Source: Myxococcales bacterium (lineage in GTDB: Bacteria > Myxococcota_A > Polyangia > Polyangiales > Polyangiaceae). Taken from it: a stretch of 56,909 nt of DNA. The translations under genes were made by a program, and so were the position numbers. Below are positions 35,005-43,884 of this stretch, one piece after another. Below the pieces are notes generated by a model. It was given only the letters and a program-made list of their open reading frames with translations. It made no database searches and had not been told where the DNA came from. Position 1 is the first letter of the stretch, and every line of letters starts with the position of its first letter. Location of the stretch: NCBI GenBank assembly GCA_016720545.1, contig JADKKK010000025.1, positions 1-56,909 of the forward strand, written 5' to 3'.

Positions 35005-35478
35005 CTACCCGACCACGCGCCCCTTCGCCATGAGGCGGTCGGCGATGTGGCGGCCTAGAGAGAGCTGCATGAGCTTCCGCACGAACGCGGTGAGGCGCTC
35101 TTCGTCGGCCCGGTCGGGGAAGAGAAAGCGGATGCCCATGCCCGGCGGGCGTCCGGGGCTCGCCTCGCTCGCCTTGACCACCCACTTGACCACGCCGGAG
35201 AGCCTGAAGCGGCCATCGCCTAGCGCGGGATCGGTCACGGGCACGCCGAGCTCGAAGAGAAACTCGGTGCCGACCGTCAGCGGGCGATCGGTCTGGATGA
35301 AGGTGCCGCCGCGCGAGATGTTCTTCGTGTAGTCCGCGAAGAACGAGTTCAGACGCTTGTAATCTACACGCAGCGAGATGGGGCCGCGCGCGTCGTCTTG
35401 ACGCTGCTCGATCGAGAGGTCGGCGGCGTCCACCCCCACGTTGGTCTCAGACGGAGGGGGCGGGGGCGCGGACACCAT
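35005..35478 (-). CDS. PilZ-domain protein
   Basis: A 157-residue single-domain protein. A strand-turn block with NISRGGTFIQT and the later VKWVVKASE and GMGIRFLF strands are typical of the PilZ-like domain found in many copies in myxobacteria. The c-di-GMP-binding RxxxR arginines are not in the canonical spacing (LRVDYKR instead), so nucleotide binding is uncertain. It may instead be one of the non-binding PilZ adaptors. The start ATG at 35478 is seven bases from a near-consensus TATACT box. Divergent from the acyl-CoA synthetase gene. Confidence 0.82.
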   Translation of the reverse strand: MVSAPPPPPSETNVGVDAADLSIEQRQDDARGPISLRVDYKRLNSFFADYTKNISRGGTFIQTDRPLTVGTEFLFELGVPVTDPALGDGRFRLSGVVKWVVKASEASPGRPPGMGIRFLFPDRADEERLTAFVRKLMQLSLGRHIADRLMAKGRVVG

Positions 35479-35485
35479 GCGCGCG

Positions 35486-35491
35486 AGTATA
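35486..35491 (-). promoter_or_regulatory. -10 box TATACT before the PilZ gene
   Basis: Five of six match the TATAAT consensus; seven bases to the ATG. Confidence 0.6.
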
Positions 35492-35577
35492 CGGGGTTTC
35501 GTGCAGGCGTCACCGGGTCGTGGGGGCCGAGCGCTACCTCGCGGCGCGGCGGCGCTGCTTCGCGTCGCGCCCGCTGA

Positions 35578-35583
35578 TAGTCT
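35578..35583 (+). promoter_or_regulatory. Extended -10 box TGA-TAGTCT
   Basis: Eight bases before the ATG at 35592; this and the TATACT box form a compact divergent promoter pair. Confidence 0.5.
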
Positions 35584-35591
35584 CCCGAGCA

Positions 35592-37286
35592 ATGCTCCCC
35601 TCTCTCTTGGACCGGGCCCGCGATCTGCCCGAGCGCGCGTACCTCGTGGCGCGCCTCGCGCAGGAGACGGGCATGCTCTGGGACCTGCGACGAGAGGGCG
35701 GCGTCGAGCTCGCCCGCGCGCTCCTCCGCGGGGCGCAGAACCCGTCGCTCATCTACCGCATCCACGGGGCCAACATCCCCGATCGCCTCGGCGTCGTGCA
35801 GGGCGACGTGGCGTGGACCTTCCGCGAGGTCGACGATCGCATCGACCGCGTCGCGCGCGGGCTACGGCGGCGCGGCGTGCGGCGGGGCAAGAGCCTGCTC
35901 GTCATGCTCAAGAACCGCCCGGAGTTTCTGCTGGTGTCGGCCGCGTGCGCGCGCCTAGGGGCCGCCGCCGTCGCCGTGTCGTGGCGCTCGCAGCCCGAGG
36001 AGCTCGCGTACCTCGTGAACCACTCCGGCGCGCGCGCGCTCGTGGTGGAGTCCGCGCTCCTCGGCGTGGTCGACGAGGCGAGCCGCGCGTTCGCGGACCC
36101 GGTCGTCGCGCGCAACGTCTACGCTGTCGGCCACGGGGGCGGCGCGGTGGGGGGCGCCCTCGTCACGCCGTTCGACGATCTCTACGCGGAGCGTGGTCGG
36201 TACGAGGCCGAGGTGGGCGCCGACGACGAGGCGGCCGTGGTCGTCTACACGTCGGGCACGACCGGCAAGCCCAAGGGCGCGGTGCGCAAGTTTCCCAAGG
36301 AGACCCTCGCCGGCGCGGTCCGCTTCCTGCTCGAGACCCCGCTCCGCGCAGGTGACGTGCACCTCGTCGCGTGCCCCATGTACCACTCGACGGCGTACGG
36401 ATTCCTCTCGCTCTCGCACATCACGGGGGCCACGGCCGTGCTGCTCGAAGAGTGGAAGCCGGAGGCGTTCCTGGCGGCTGTCGCGCGCCACCGCGTCACC
36501 ACCACCGCCGTGGTGCCGACGATGCTTCACCGCGTCCTCGCGCTCCCACCGGAGCTGCGCGCGGAGCACGACGCGCGCTCTCTCCGCGTCGTGTTCTCCG
36601 GGGGTGCACCGCTGTCGGCCTCGCTCGCGACGTCGTTCATGGACGCCTATGGAGATGTACTCTACAACTTTTACGGCGCGACCGAGACGGGCCTCGTCAC
36701 GCTGGCCAAGCCCGCCGATCTGCGCGCCGCGCCCGGGACCATCGGCCACGCGCTGCCGGGCAACGAGGTGCTCCTCCTCGACGACGCGGGCCTGCCGGTC
36801 GCCCCGGGCGCGGTCGGCGAGCTCTACGTGCGCAACAAGATGCTCGTGGCGGGCTACCACCGAGACGACGCGGCCACGGCGCAGAGCATGCGCGACGAAT
36901 ATTTCTCCGTCGGCGACCTGGCGCGGCGTGACGCCGACGGGCGCTATTTCATCGAGGGTCGCAAGCGCGACATGATCATCTCGGGCGGGGTGAACGTGTA
37001 CCCCGTGGAGATCGAGTGCGCCCTCGAGGCGCACCCCCACGTCGCGGAGGCCGCCGTCGTCGGCGTCCCCGACGAGGAGTGGGGCGAGCGCGTCCGGGCG
37101 TACGTGGTGCCGCGCGACGGCGCGACGCTCGACCACGGCGAGCTCACCCTCTGGCTGCGCGGCGTGCTCTCGGGCGCGAAGGTTCCGAGGGAGCTCGTCA
37201 CGCTCGCCTCGCTGCCCAGGAACCCCACCGGCAAGGTGTTGAAGGGCGCGCTCGCGTCGGTCGCGCCGCTGGAGCGCCCCTCCTGA
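35592..37286 (+). CDS. AMP-binding acyl-CoA synthetase
   Basis: ANL-superfamily ligase of 564 residues that would activate a carboxylic acid as its acyl-adenylate and transfer it to CoA. The ATP loop YTSGTTGKPKGA lies at about 217-228, the YGATETGL adenylate motif at about 360, and the hinge FSVGDLARRDADGRYFIEGRKRD at about 440-462. The catalytic lysine is in NPTGKVLKG near the C-terminus. These are all intact. The substrate cannot be told; the long N-terminal region before the core resembles fatty-acyl-CoA synthetases. Cytoplasmic. Confidence 0.9.
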   Translation: MLPSLLDRARDLPERAYLVARLAQETGMLWDLRREGGVELARALLRGAQNPSLIYRIHGANIPDRLGVVQGDVAWTFREVDDRIDRVARGLRRRGVRRGKSLLVMLKNRPEFLLVSAACARLGAAAVAVSWRSQPEELAYLVNHSGARALVVESALLGVVDEASRAFADPVVARNVYAVGHGGGAVGGALVTPFDDLYAERGRYEAEVGADDEAAVVVYTSGTTGKPKGAVRKFPKETLAGAVRFLLETPLRAGDVHLVACPMYHSTAYGFLSLSHITGATAVLLEEWKPEAFLAAVARHRVTTTAVVPTMLHRVLALPPELRAEHDARSLRVVFSGGAPLSASLATSFMDAYGDVLYNFYGATETGLVTLAKPADLRAAPGTIGHALPGNEVLLLDDAGLPVAPGAVGELYVRNKMLVAGYHRDDAATAQSMRDEYFSVGDLARRDADGRYFIEGRKRDMIISGGVNVYPVEIECALEAHPHVAEAAVVGVPDEEWGERVRAYVVPRDGATLDHGELTLWLRGVLSGAKVPRELVTLASLPRNPTGKVLKGALASVAPLERPS

Positions 37287-37342
37287 GGCTCACGCCGCAC
37301 GCCTCGATGGCCTGACGCGCCTCACCTGCGCGCGCGCCTCGG

Positions 37343-38764
37343 TCAGCCGAGGACGTGCACGCGGATCGAGTTGGTGCTCCCGGAGACCCCGATGGGCGCG
37401 CCGAAGACGAGCACCACACGCTCGCCAGGGGACGCGAGCCCGGTCGCGAGCAGGTCCCCCGTGCACCAGTCGACGAGCTTGTCGGTGTCGCTGAGCGCAG
37501 GGCATTTCCGTGGGATCACGCCCCAATACAGCGCCATGCGCCTGCGGGTCTTCTCGTTGGGCGAGAACGCGACGATCGGCATCGCCGGGCGGGCGAGGCT
37601 CACGTTGAGCGCCGACGAGCCCGTCTCGGTGAACGCCACGAGGAAGCGCGCGCCAATCTCCTTTGCGGTGTTCACGGCCCCGCGCGCCACGGCCTCCGGG
37701 ACGCTCGTCGCGCGGGAGGTGTAGGGCTGGTGTTCGAAGAACGGCGAGGTCTCCGCCTCCGTCGCGAGGCGGCTCATCATCGATGCGGCGAGGGTGGGGT
37801 GGTCGCCGGTGGCCGTCTCGCCGGAGAGCATGATGGCGTCGGTGCCCGCGAAGACCGCGTTGGCCACGTCGCTCGCCTCGGCGCGGGTTGGACGCGTCGC
37901 CTTCGTCATCGACTGGAGCATCTCCGTGGCGACGATCACCGGGCGCCGGACCCGTCGCGCCACCATGAGGATCTGGCGTTGGATCACGGGCACCCGCTCG
38001 GGCGGGAACTCGACGCCGAGATCGCCGCGCGCCACCATCACGCCGTCGGAGGCCGCCACGACGCTCTCCAGGTTCTCCACCGCGTCGGGCGTCTCGATCT
38101 TCGCGATGATGGGCGTCGGCTTGTTGTACGCCTCACAGATGTCCCGCACGAGGCGGAGGTCGTCCGCGCGGCGCACGAAGGAGAGCGCCACGTAGTCGAC
38201 GCCGTTCGAGAGCCCGAAGTCGAGGTCCTCCTTGTCCTTTTCGGTCAGCGCGGAGACCCGCATCGTCTTGCTCGGCAAATGCACGCCGACGTGGTTGCGC
38301 ATTCCGCCTCCCTGCTCCACGAACACCCGGACGCGGTCGCCCTCTATCGCGCGGACATCGAGCGTCATTCGCCCGTCGTCGAACAAGATTTTGTCGCCCA
38401 CGCGCACGTCGCCCGCGAGGCCCTCGTAGTTGATCGGGACCACCCGCTCGTCGGCCGAGTAGTCGCCCTCCACGAGCGTCGCCTCGACGCCGGTGGGCAG
38501 CGTGAACGAGGCCGCGAAGTTGCCGGTGCGGATCTTGGGGCCGCAGAGGTCCTGCAGCGCGCCGACCGCCTTTCGCGAGAGCTCGCTCGCCTGGCGCAGC
38601 CGGTCGAGGCGCATCTTGTGCTCCTCGTGGGTGCCGTGGGAGAAGTTGAAGCGCGCCACGTCCATGCCCGCGTCGATGAGCGCGCGCAGCCCGTCCACGG
38701 TGTCGCACGCCGGGCCGAGGGTGCAGAGCAGCTTCGCGCGTCGGATGACCATGGCCCGCACCAT
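37343..38764 (-). CDS. pyk: Pyruvate kinase
   Basis: Glycolytic enzyme making ATP and pyruvate from phosphoenolpyruvate. The 473 residues have the family blocks RRAKLLCTLGPA, ARFNFSHG, the divalent-metal and substrate region IIAKIETPDA, MVARGDLGVEFPPE, and ATEMLQSM. The C-terminal regulatory domain ends with GVSGSTNSIRVH, the usual allosteric loop region. The start ATG at 38764 is preceded by AGAGAGGTGG; a second ATG twelve bases later is also possible. It shares a 57-base divergent region with lysA. Confidence 0.94.
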   Translation of the reverse strand: MVRAMVIRRAKLLCTLGPACDTVDGLRALIDAGMDVARFNFSHGTHEEHKMRLDRLRQASELSRKAVGALQDLCGPKIRTGNFAASFTLPTGVEATLVEGDYSADERVVPINYEGLAGDVRVGDKILFDDGRMTLDVRAIEGDRVRVFVEQGGGMRNHVGVHLPSKTMRVSALTEKDKEDLDFGLSNGVDYVALSFVRRADDLRLVRDICEAYNKPTPIIAKIETPDAVENLESVVAASDGVMVARGDLGVEFPPERVPVIQRQILMVARRVRRPVIVATEMLQSMTKATRPTRAEASDVANAVFAGTDAIMLSGETATGDHPTLAASMMSRLATEAETSPFFEHQPYTSRATSVPEAVARGAVNTAKEIGARFLVAFTETGSSALNVSLARPAMPIVAFSPNEKTRRRMALYWGVIPRKCPALSDTDKLVDWCTGDLLATGLASPGERVVLVFGAPIGVSGSTNSIRVHVLG

Positions 38765-38809
38765 GCCACCTCTCTCTGGCGTGACGACGGAAATAAATCG
38801 CGCGCGTGG

Positions 38810-38815
38810 TATGAA
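38810..38815 (+). promoter_or_regulatory. Extended -10 box TGG-TATGAA before lysA
   Basis: Six bases before the GTG at 38822. The overlapping ATG at 38811 is out of frame. Confidence 0.5.
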
Positions 38816-38821
38816 CGCACC

Positions 38822-40171
38822 GTGTCAACGACGCGCGACGAGCGGGGCCGGCTGCTGTTGGGGGGCGTGGTCCTCGAGGAGCTCGCGAGGAGCGCGGAGG
38901 TAGGGACTCCGGCCTACGTCTACGATCTCGACGCGATGGACGCCGATGCGCGCGCGCTCACCGAGGCCTTCGAGGGCGCGCCACACCTCGTGGCCTACGC
39001 CGTGAAGGCGAACAGCGCGGCGCCCATCGTGCGGAGCTTCGCGAAGCTCGGCCTCGGCGCGGACGTGGTGAGCGGGGGCGAGCTGTTGCTCGCGCTCGGG
39101 GCAGGGATCCCAGCGGACCGCGTGGTGATGAGCGGCGTCGCGAAGAGCGACGAGGAGCTCGACCTGGCGCTCGGGGCAGGCGATAGGGGCATCCTCGCGG
39201 TGCAGCTCGAGAGCGTCGAGGAGATCGCGAGGGTGGCCGCGCGCGCGCGCGCGCTGGGCCGCGTCGCGCGGGTGTCTCTGCGGGTGAACCCGGGGCTCGA
39301 CCCCGACGAGATCGCCACCCACGCCAACATCGCGACGGGGCACGACGAGGCGAAGTTTGGCGTACCCCTCGCGCGTTTCGGCGAGGCCCTGGCGGCCGTC
39401 GCGGCGCGCCCGGAGCTCGATCTCTTTGGATTGTCGAGCCACGTGGGCTCCCAGTTCGTCTCGACCGACGCCTACGAGCGCGGCGCCGAGGTGCTGTTTG
39501 GGCTCGCGCGCCAGGCCCTCGCGAGGGGCGCGCGTCTCCGCACCCTCGACACCGGCGGCGGCTTCGGGATCGACTACGGGGCGGGCTGTCCCGTGCGCCC
39601 CGCCGACTTCGTGCGGCGGACCCGCGCACGCGCGCGCGCCCACGGGCTCGAGCACCTCACCCACGTGGTCGAGCCCGGTCGGAGCCTCGTCGGTGCCCAC
39701 GGCGTGCTCATCGCTTCGGTGCTCCAGCGCAAGACCGACGCGCCCCGTGACGACGAGGGCTTCGAGGGCGGCGGGCGAGACATCGCCGGCGCGCGGCGCT
39801 GGCTCATGATCGACGCTGGCATGAACGACCTCATGCGCCCGGCGCTCTACCAGGCCAACCACCGGGTCGCCCCGCTCGGCGCGCCGGGGGGGCCGACTCG
39901 CGCCGTCCGCGTCGTCGGGCCGGTGTGCGAGAGCTCGGACGACTTCGGATTCCACGCCCTCCCTACGAGGGCCACGGGGGAGCTCGAGGGGGCGCGCGCC
40001 GCGGTCGCGCTCCTCGACGCGGGCGCGTACGGCTTCAGCATGGCGAGCCGCTACAATGGGCGCCCGCTCGCGGCCGAGGTCTTCGTGCGCGGGGGTCGTG
40101 TCGTGGCATTGAGAGAGCGCGCGCCGCTCGCGGCGTGGGCGGCCGAGGCGCTCGCGCTCCGTGAGGAGTGA
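38822..40171 (+). CDS. lysA: Diaminopimelate decarboxylase
   Basis: PLP enzyme for the last step of lysine synthesis, 449 residues. PLP lysine Lys62 (VAYAVKANS), the Gly-rich phosphate loop LDTGGGFGIDYG, EPGRSLVG, and the C-terminal GPVCESSDDF with the substrate cysteine are all present. The fold of group IV decarboxylases matches lysA better than ornithine or arginine decarboxylases, although a close relative cannot be excluded. Starts with GTG, six bases after its -10 box. Convergent with the helicase-associated gene, 22 bases apart. Confidence 0.9.
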   Translation: MSTTRDERGRLLLGGVVLEELARSAEVGTPAYVYDLDAMDADARALTEAFEGAPHLVAYAVKANSAAPIVRSFAKLGLGADVVSGGELLLALGAGIPADRVVMSGVAKSDEELDLALGAGDRGILAVQLESVEEIARVAARARALGRVARVSLRVNPGLDPDEIATHANIATGHDEAKFGVPLARFGEALAAVAARPELDLFGLSSHVGSQFVSTDAYERGAEVLFGLARQALARGARLRTLDTGGGFGIDYGAGCPVRPADFVRRTRARARAHGLEHLTHVVEPGRSLVGAHGVLIASVLQRKTDAPRDDEGFEGGGRDIAGARRWLMIDAGMNDLMRPALYQANHRVAPLGAPGGPTRAVRVVGPVCESSDDFGFHALPTRATGELEGARAAVALLDAGAYGFSMASRYNGRPLAAEVFVRGGRVVALRERAPLAAWAAEALALREE

Positions 40172-40193
40172 GCGCTGCAGAGCGCTGATATTG

Positions 40194-42269
40194 CTAAGGT
40201 TTGTCTTGCTTCTGCAGCCGCGCCGACGACTTCGTCCGCGGCGCGACGGGCGGGGGCGCCGCGGTGCGGGCGCGCACGACGATCCCGTCGGCGAGCACCT
40301 CTACGCCGACCGAGCGGCAGCGCCGGGCGACGCGATCGAGGTCGATCCCTGGCTGCACGAGCAGCCCGCCTCGCGGTGAAGGATCCACGAAGAGGTCTTG
40401 GGTGGCCTTCGCCCGGAGGAGCAGCTCCCGCACCTCTCCGTCTTCGAGCCAGAGGAACCCGCTCGCGCCGGTGAAGGTGGCCCTGCCCAGCACGAGGCTC
40501 GCGGCCTCGAGCGTGCGCGAGAGCGACTCGGGCAGGGGCGCCAGCGCCTCGATGCGCTGCCTGAGCACGTCGGCCTCGACGCCCGCGGCGAGGGCCCGCG
40601 CGAGGGTCTGCGGCGCCACGAGCAGGTCGAGGGTGGCGCCGACTCGCCCCACCTCGACGAAGCTCGCGGCACAGAGCACCGCCGCGACGCGCGCGCGCGG
40701 GCCGAGCCGGAGCACGTGGGTGTCGAGGAACTTGGACCGCGGCTCGTCGCCCTGGACCGCTCCGCCCGAGAGCAGCGCGCGCCCCCGCGGGGTGATGCGA
40801 AGCGAGAGGCGCCCCTCGTCCTCGTCGCCGAGGTCGAGCACGCCGAGCGCAGGCAGGCTCTCGATGAGGACCCGATGGGCCGCCGCCCGAGGCGCCGTCG
40901 GCTCGATGCCCACCCGCTCGCACCAACGGCGAAAGAGCCGCACCAGCCCGGGCACGCTGTGATCGTTGTCGAAGTAGCTCGTCACGGCGTCGAGCGGGAG
41001 CCAGTCAGAGCCCAGGTCGCGCAGCGCCTCGAGCACGATCTGCCGCACGACGCCGACCGGGCTCCCGTCGCGGGCCTCGGGGCCGATTCGTAGCTGTTCG
41101 GCGTCTGGTCGCGCCTCGTCCCACGCGCCGCCGCGGAGCCAGGCCTGGAAGAGCGCGGGCGCGAGCTCGCCCAGCCGGTGGGCCCCCGGCGGGCTGGCCG
41201 CGGAGAGGGCGCCCACGTCCCATAGTCCGATGGCGCGGGAGAGCGCCACGAGCATGGCCACCTGGCCCGGCTCTCGCCCGAAGCGGAGGGCGAGCTTCTG
41301 CACGAGCGACTTCGGCGTCCCGAGCGTGGGCTTGATCTCGGACCCAGGTTCGCGGACCGCGAGGGCGAGGCCCAGCGCGAGGGCCCCCGGGTCTTCGCTG
41401 AAGCGCGCGCGCCGCGGCGCATGATCCCCGCCGAGCACGAAGCTCCGCAGGTCGCGCCGGCGTCGCTCGCGGCCTTCGTGCTGGGACGCGCCGATGATCC
41501 GCGCGATCTCGCTGGGAACGATGTGTCGATTCGGGTGCACGGGCAGCAGGAAGCCGCGGCGCTCGAGCGAGAACCCCACGCCTCGCCGGGTCTGTGTGGG
41601 GCCCTGGGCCGTGCGCATGCGGAGCGGCTCTCGCTCGATCTCGAGCAGCTCGTCGGTCTCGACCTCGCCACCCTGCTGCTCGATCGCCTCGAGGGCCGCG
41701 CGCTCCGTCGGCGCGAGCCGCGCCAGCTCCTCCGCGAGGCGCTCCGGCTCGCTGAGGCACTCCCACGCCGCCTCCAGCGACAACGACACCGGCGGGGTCG
41801 CGGGTCGCCCCAGATAGTGCGCGGCGACGGCGCTCGCGGTCTCGAATGGGGCCTGCGCGAGCAGCGCCCGGAGCCCGCGTGGGTCCTCGCCTTCCCAGGA
41901 GCGGAGCTGGATGAGATAGGCGGTCGGCAAGATGAGCTCGATCGCGCCCTTCTTTCCGCGCGCGAAGACCAGGCCGCGCGCCGCGAGCGGCTCGAGCGCG
42001 GCGGGGATCGCCGTCACGAAGAGCACGCCGTTGGCCTCCGCGACGCGGTGGAGCAGCTCGATGCTCGACGGGGGCAGTCGGCTCGGATCGCGCAGATCGG
42101 GGAGCTGCACCAGGGCCCGCGCCACTTGGGCGGGCACGTCCAGACGCTTGGCCGGGTCGATGCGAACGCCCAGCCTAAGGATGAGGTTGTCGAGCTCGGC
42201 TTTGGGGAGCGCCCCGAGGACGTCGGTCAGCCGAAGTGGCGCAGAGGCGGATTCCGGGGGAGCGCGCAC
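40194..42269 (-). CDS. Helicase-associated (XPB/Ssl2-like) domain protein
   Basis: A 691-residue cytoplasmic protein rich in Leu, Arg, Ala and Glu with no helicase ATPase motifs. The C-terminal region (LWLEDGEVRELLLRAKATQ, LVQPGIDLDRVARRCRSVGVEVLADGIVVR) looks like the helicase conserved C-terminal-like domain found alone in bacteria next to, or in place of, XPB helicases. The N-terminal half has repeated winged-helix-like segments. I rate the family assignment as probable only. The start is GTG at 42269, seven bases after TACACT. Possibly a DNA-repair or transcription accessory protein. Confidence 0.6.
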   Translation of the reverse strand: MRAPPESASAPLRLTDVLGALPKAELDNLILRLGVRIDPAKRLDVPAQVARALVQLPDLRDPSRLPPSSIELLHRVAEANGVLFVTAIPAALEPLAARGLVFARGKKGAIELILPTAYLIQLRSWEGEDPRGLRALLAQAPFETASAVAAHYLGRPATPPVSLSLEAAWECLSEPERLAEELARLAPTERAALEAIEQQGGEVETDELLEIEREPLRMRTAQGPTQTRRGVGFSLERRGFLLPVHPNRHIVPSEIARIIGASQHEGRERRRRDLRSFVLGGDHAPRRARFSEDPGALALGLALAVREPGSEIKPTLGTPKSLVQKLALRFGREPGQVAMLVALSRAIGLWDVGALSAASPPGAHRLGELAPALFQAWLRGGAWDEARPDAEQLRIGPEARDGSPVGVVRQIVLEALRDLGSDWLPLDAVTSYFDNDHSVPGLVRLFRRWCERVGIEPTAPRAAAHRVLIESLPALGVLDLGDEDEGRLSLRITPRGRALLSGGAVQGDEPRSKFLDTHVLRLGPRARVAAVLCAASFVEVGRVGATLDLLVAPQTLARALAAGVEADVLRQRIEALAPLPESLSRTLEAASLVLGRATFTGASGFLWLEDGEVRELLLRAKATQDLFVDPSPRGGLLVQPGIDLDRVARRCRSVGVEVLADGIVVRARTAAPPPVAPRTKSSARLQKQDKP

Positions 42270-42276
42270 GGAGCGA

Positions 42277-42282
42277 AGTGTA
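42277..42282 (-). promoter_or_regulatory. -10 box TACACT before helicase-associated gene
   Basis: Seven bases to the GTG start at 42269. Confidence 0.5.
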
Positions 42283-42381
42283 GCTCAAGTTAGCGACTCT
42301 CGCGCGAAATCCCGTGCTGGCGGGGGTGCCGCGTTCGGTCGGCGGCGCGCTTTTCTCGTTCCGGTGAGGCCACAATCTCCG

Positions 42382-42387
42382 TAGCCT
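42382..42387 (+). promoter_or_regulatory. -10 box TAGCCT before the methyltransferase operon
   Basis: Six bases before the GTG at 42394; first promoter of a four-gene overlapping operon. Confidence 0.5.
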
Positions 42388-42393
42388 CTGCGC

Positions 42394-43884
42394 GTGGGCA
42401 GACCGCGAACGCGCGCGCGCACGGCGCAGGACGGGAACGACGGGGAGGAGCGGGAGCGCGGGGAGCGAGCGCTCGGCGCCGCGACCCCTCACGTGGCGCG
42501 TTCGGAGGTTCGGCTCTGTTGGCCTGGCCGTGACGACGGCGCGCGGGCCGAGGCGCCGCCCGCCGACCTCCACGTCGTCGAACGACACCGCGAGGCGCCG
42601 GACGTGCGGCTCGCCCACGGGGACGCCCTCGCGCTCGCGGGCGCGCTCACGCGCGAGGGGCTCGCGGGCCGTGTAGACCTCGTGTACCTCGATCCGCCCT
42701 ATTTTTCCGACGCGGACTACTCCCTCGAGGCTCGTCTCGACGGCACGGCGGACGGCCGCACGCGGCGCGCGCCGGCCTACGGCGACCGGTGGGCCCGCGG
42801 CGGCCCAGCGGGCTCGGGCGGGCTCGCGGCGTATCTCGGCATGCTCGCGCCGCGCCTCGAGGCGCTCGCCGCCCTCCTCGCGCCTACCGGCACCTTCTGG
42901 GTGCATCTCGACTGGCGGGCGTCCTACCTCGTGCGCGTGCTCCTGGACGAGATCTTCGGTAAAGACGCGTTCCTCAATGAAATCGTATGGAAGCGCGCCC
43001 CTAATCTCGGGCGTCAGGCGGCGAGCGGCCAGTTCGGTCGAACCCTGGACACCCTCGTTGTCTATGGGGGTCCCGACGCGCGGCTCGTACCGCCGACGCG
43101 GCCCGAGCCGATCGCGCGGGGCGCGGTGCGCTTCGACGCCGAGGGCCGCGCGTTCACCACGGCGCCGCGAGGCGACTACACCGACGCCTCCGTGGAGCGG
43201 CTCGAGGCCGAGGGGCGAATCTTCCGCGCACCCTCGGGCAAGGTCTACGTGAAGTACTTCCTCCAGGGCGACGAGGAGACCGGGTACGTCCGCGAGCGAC
43301 GCGTCGACGCGCTCTGGAACGACATCCCGCCGCTCCGTCACGCCGCCGCGTCCGAGCGGACCGGCTACCCCACGCAGAAGCCGGTCGCCCTCCTCGAGCG
43401 CGTACTGCTCTCCGGATCCCCGCCCGGGGGCCTGGTGGTCGACGCGTTCGCCGGTAGCGGTACGACCGGGGAGGCGGCGCTTCGCACCGGCCGTCGCGCG
43501 ATCCTCGGCGATGGGGGCGCGGTGGCGATCGCGACGGCGCGGGCGCGCCTGCTGCGCGCGGGCGCTCGCCTCGAGGTCTCACGCGACGCGGCGCTGCCCG
43601 CGATGGATGCCCTCCCGGTCGTCGCGACGGCCGAGCGAGGCGCGCGCGGCGAGGCCATCGTTCGCCTCGTCGAGCCCGAGGAGCCGCTCGCCTGGGCCAT
43701 CGATCCGGCGCCCACGGCGCTCTTCCCGTTCTCGCCGACGTGGCACTCCGAGCGCTCGCTCGGCAAGCGGGTCACGCCCGCTGCGCGCGAGACCACGGTC
43801 GCGTGGGCGGGCGGTCCATTGGCGGTGCAGGTCTACGCCGACGACGGCCGCGTCGGGCACGCGCGGCTCGAGGTGCGACGATGA
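42394..43884 (+). CDS. Site-specific DNA methyltransferase (N4-cytosine/N6-adenine type, beta class)
   Basis: S-adenosylmethionine-dependent DNA modification enzyme, 496 residues. The catalytic DPPY lies at 100-103 and the cofactor motif FAGSGTTGEAAL at about 352-363; this order (catalytic first) marks the beta class. KRAPNLGRQAASGQFGRTLDTLVVY is the substrate/target region. No restriction endonuclease gene lies nearby, so it may be an orphan regulator or part of an unrecognised system. It has an N-terminal extension of about 80 charged residues and a C-terminal domain of about 100 residues beyond the cofactor motif. The stop overlaps the HD gene start (ATGA). Starts with GTG. Confidence 0.87.
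   Translation: MGRPRTRARTAQDGNDGEERERGERALGAATPHVARSEVRLCWPGRDDGARAEAPPADLHVVERHREAPDVRLAHGDALALAGALTREGLAGRVDLVYLDPPYFSDADYSLEARLDGTADGRTRRAPAYGDRWARGGPAGSGGLAAYLGMLAPRLEALAALLAPTGTFWVHLDWRASYLVRVLLDEIFGKDAFLNEIVWKRAPNLGRQAASGQFGRTLDTLVVYGGPDARLVPPTRPEPIARGAVRFDAEGRAFTTAPRGDYTDASVERLEAEGRIFRAPSGKVYVKYFLQGDEETGYVRERRVDALWNDIPPLRHAAASERTGYPTQKPVALLERVLLSGSPPGGLVVDAFAGSGTTGEAALRTGRRAILGDGGAVAIATARARLLRAGARLEVSRDAALPAMDALPVVATAERGARGEAIVRLVEPEEPLAWAIDPAPTALFPFSPTWHSERSLGKRVTPAARETTVAWAGGPLAVQVYADDGRVGHARLEVRR

Noticed and set aside
42394..43884. Complete restriction-modification system
   Set aside because: No endonuclease or specificity gene is adjacent on either side.
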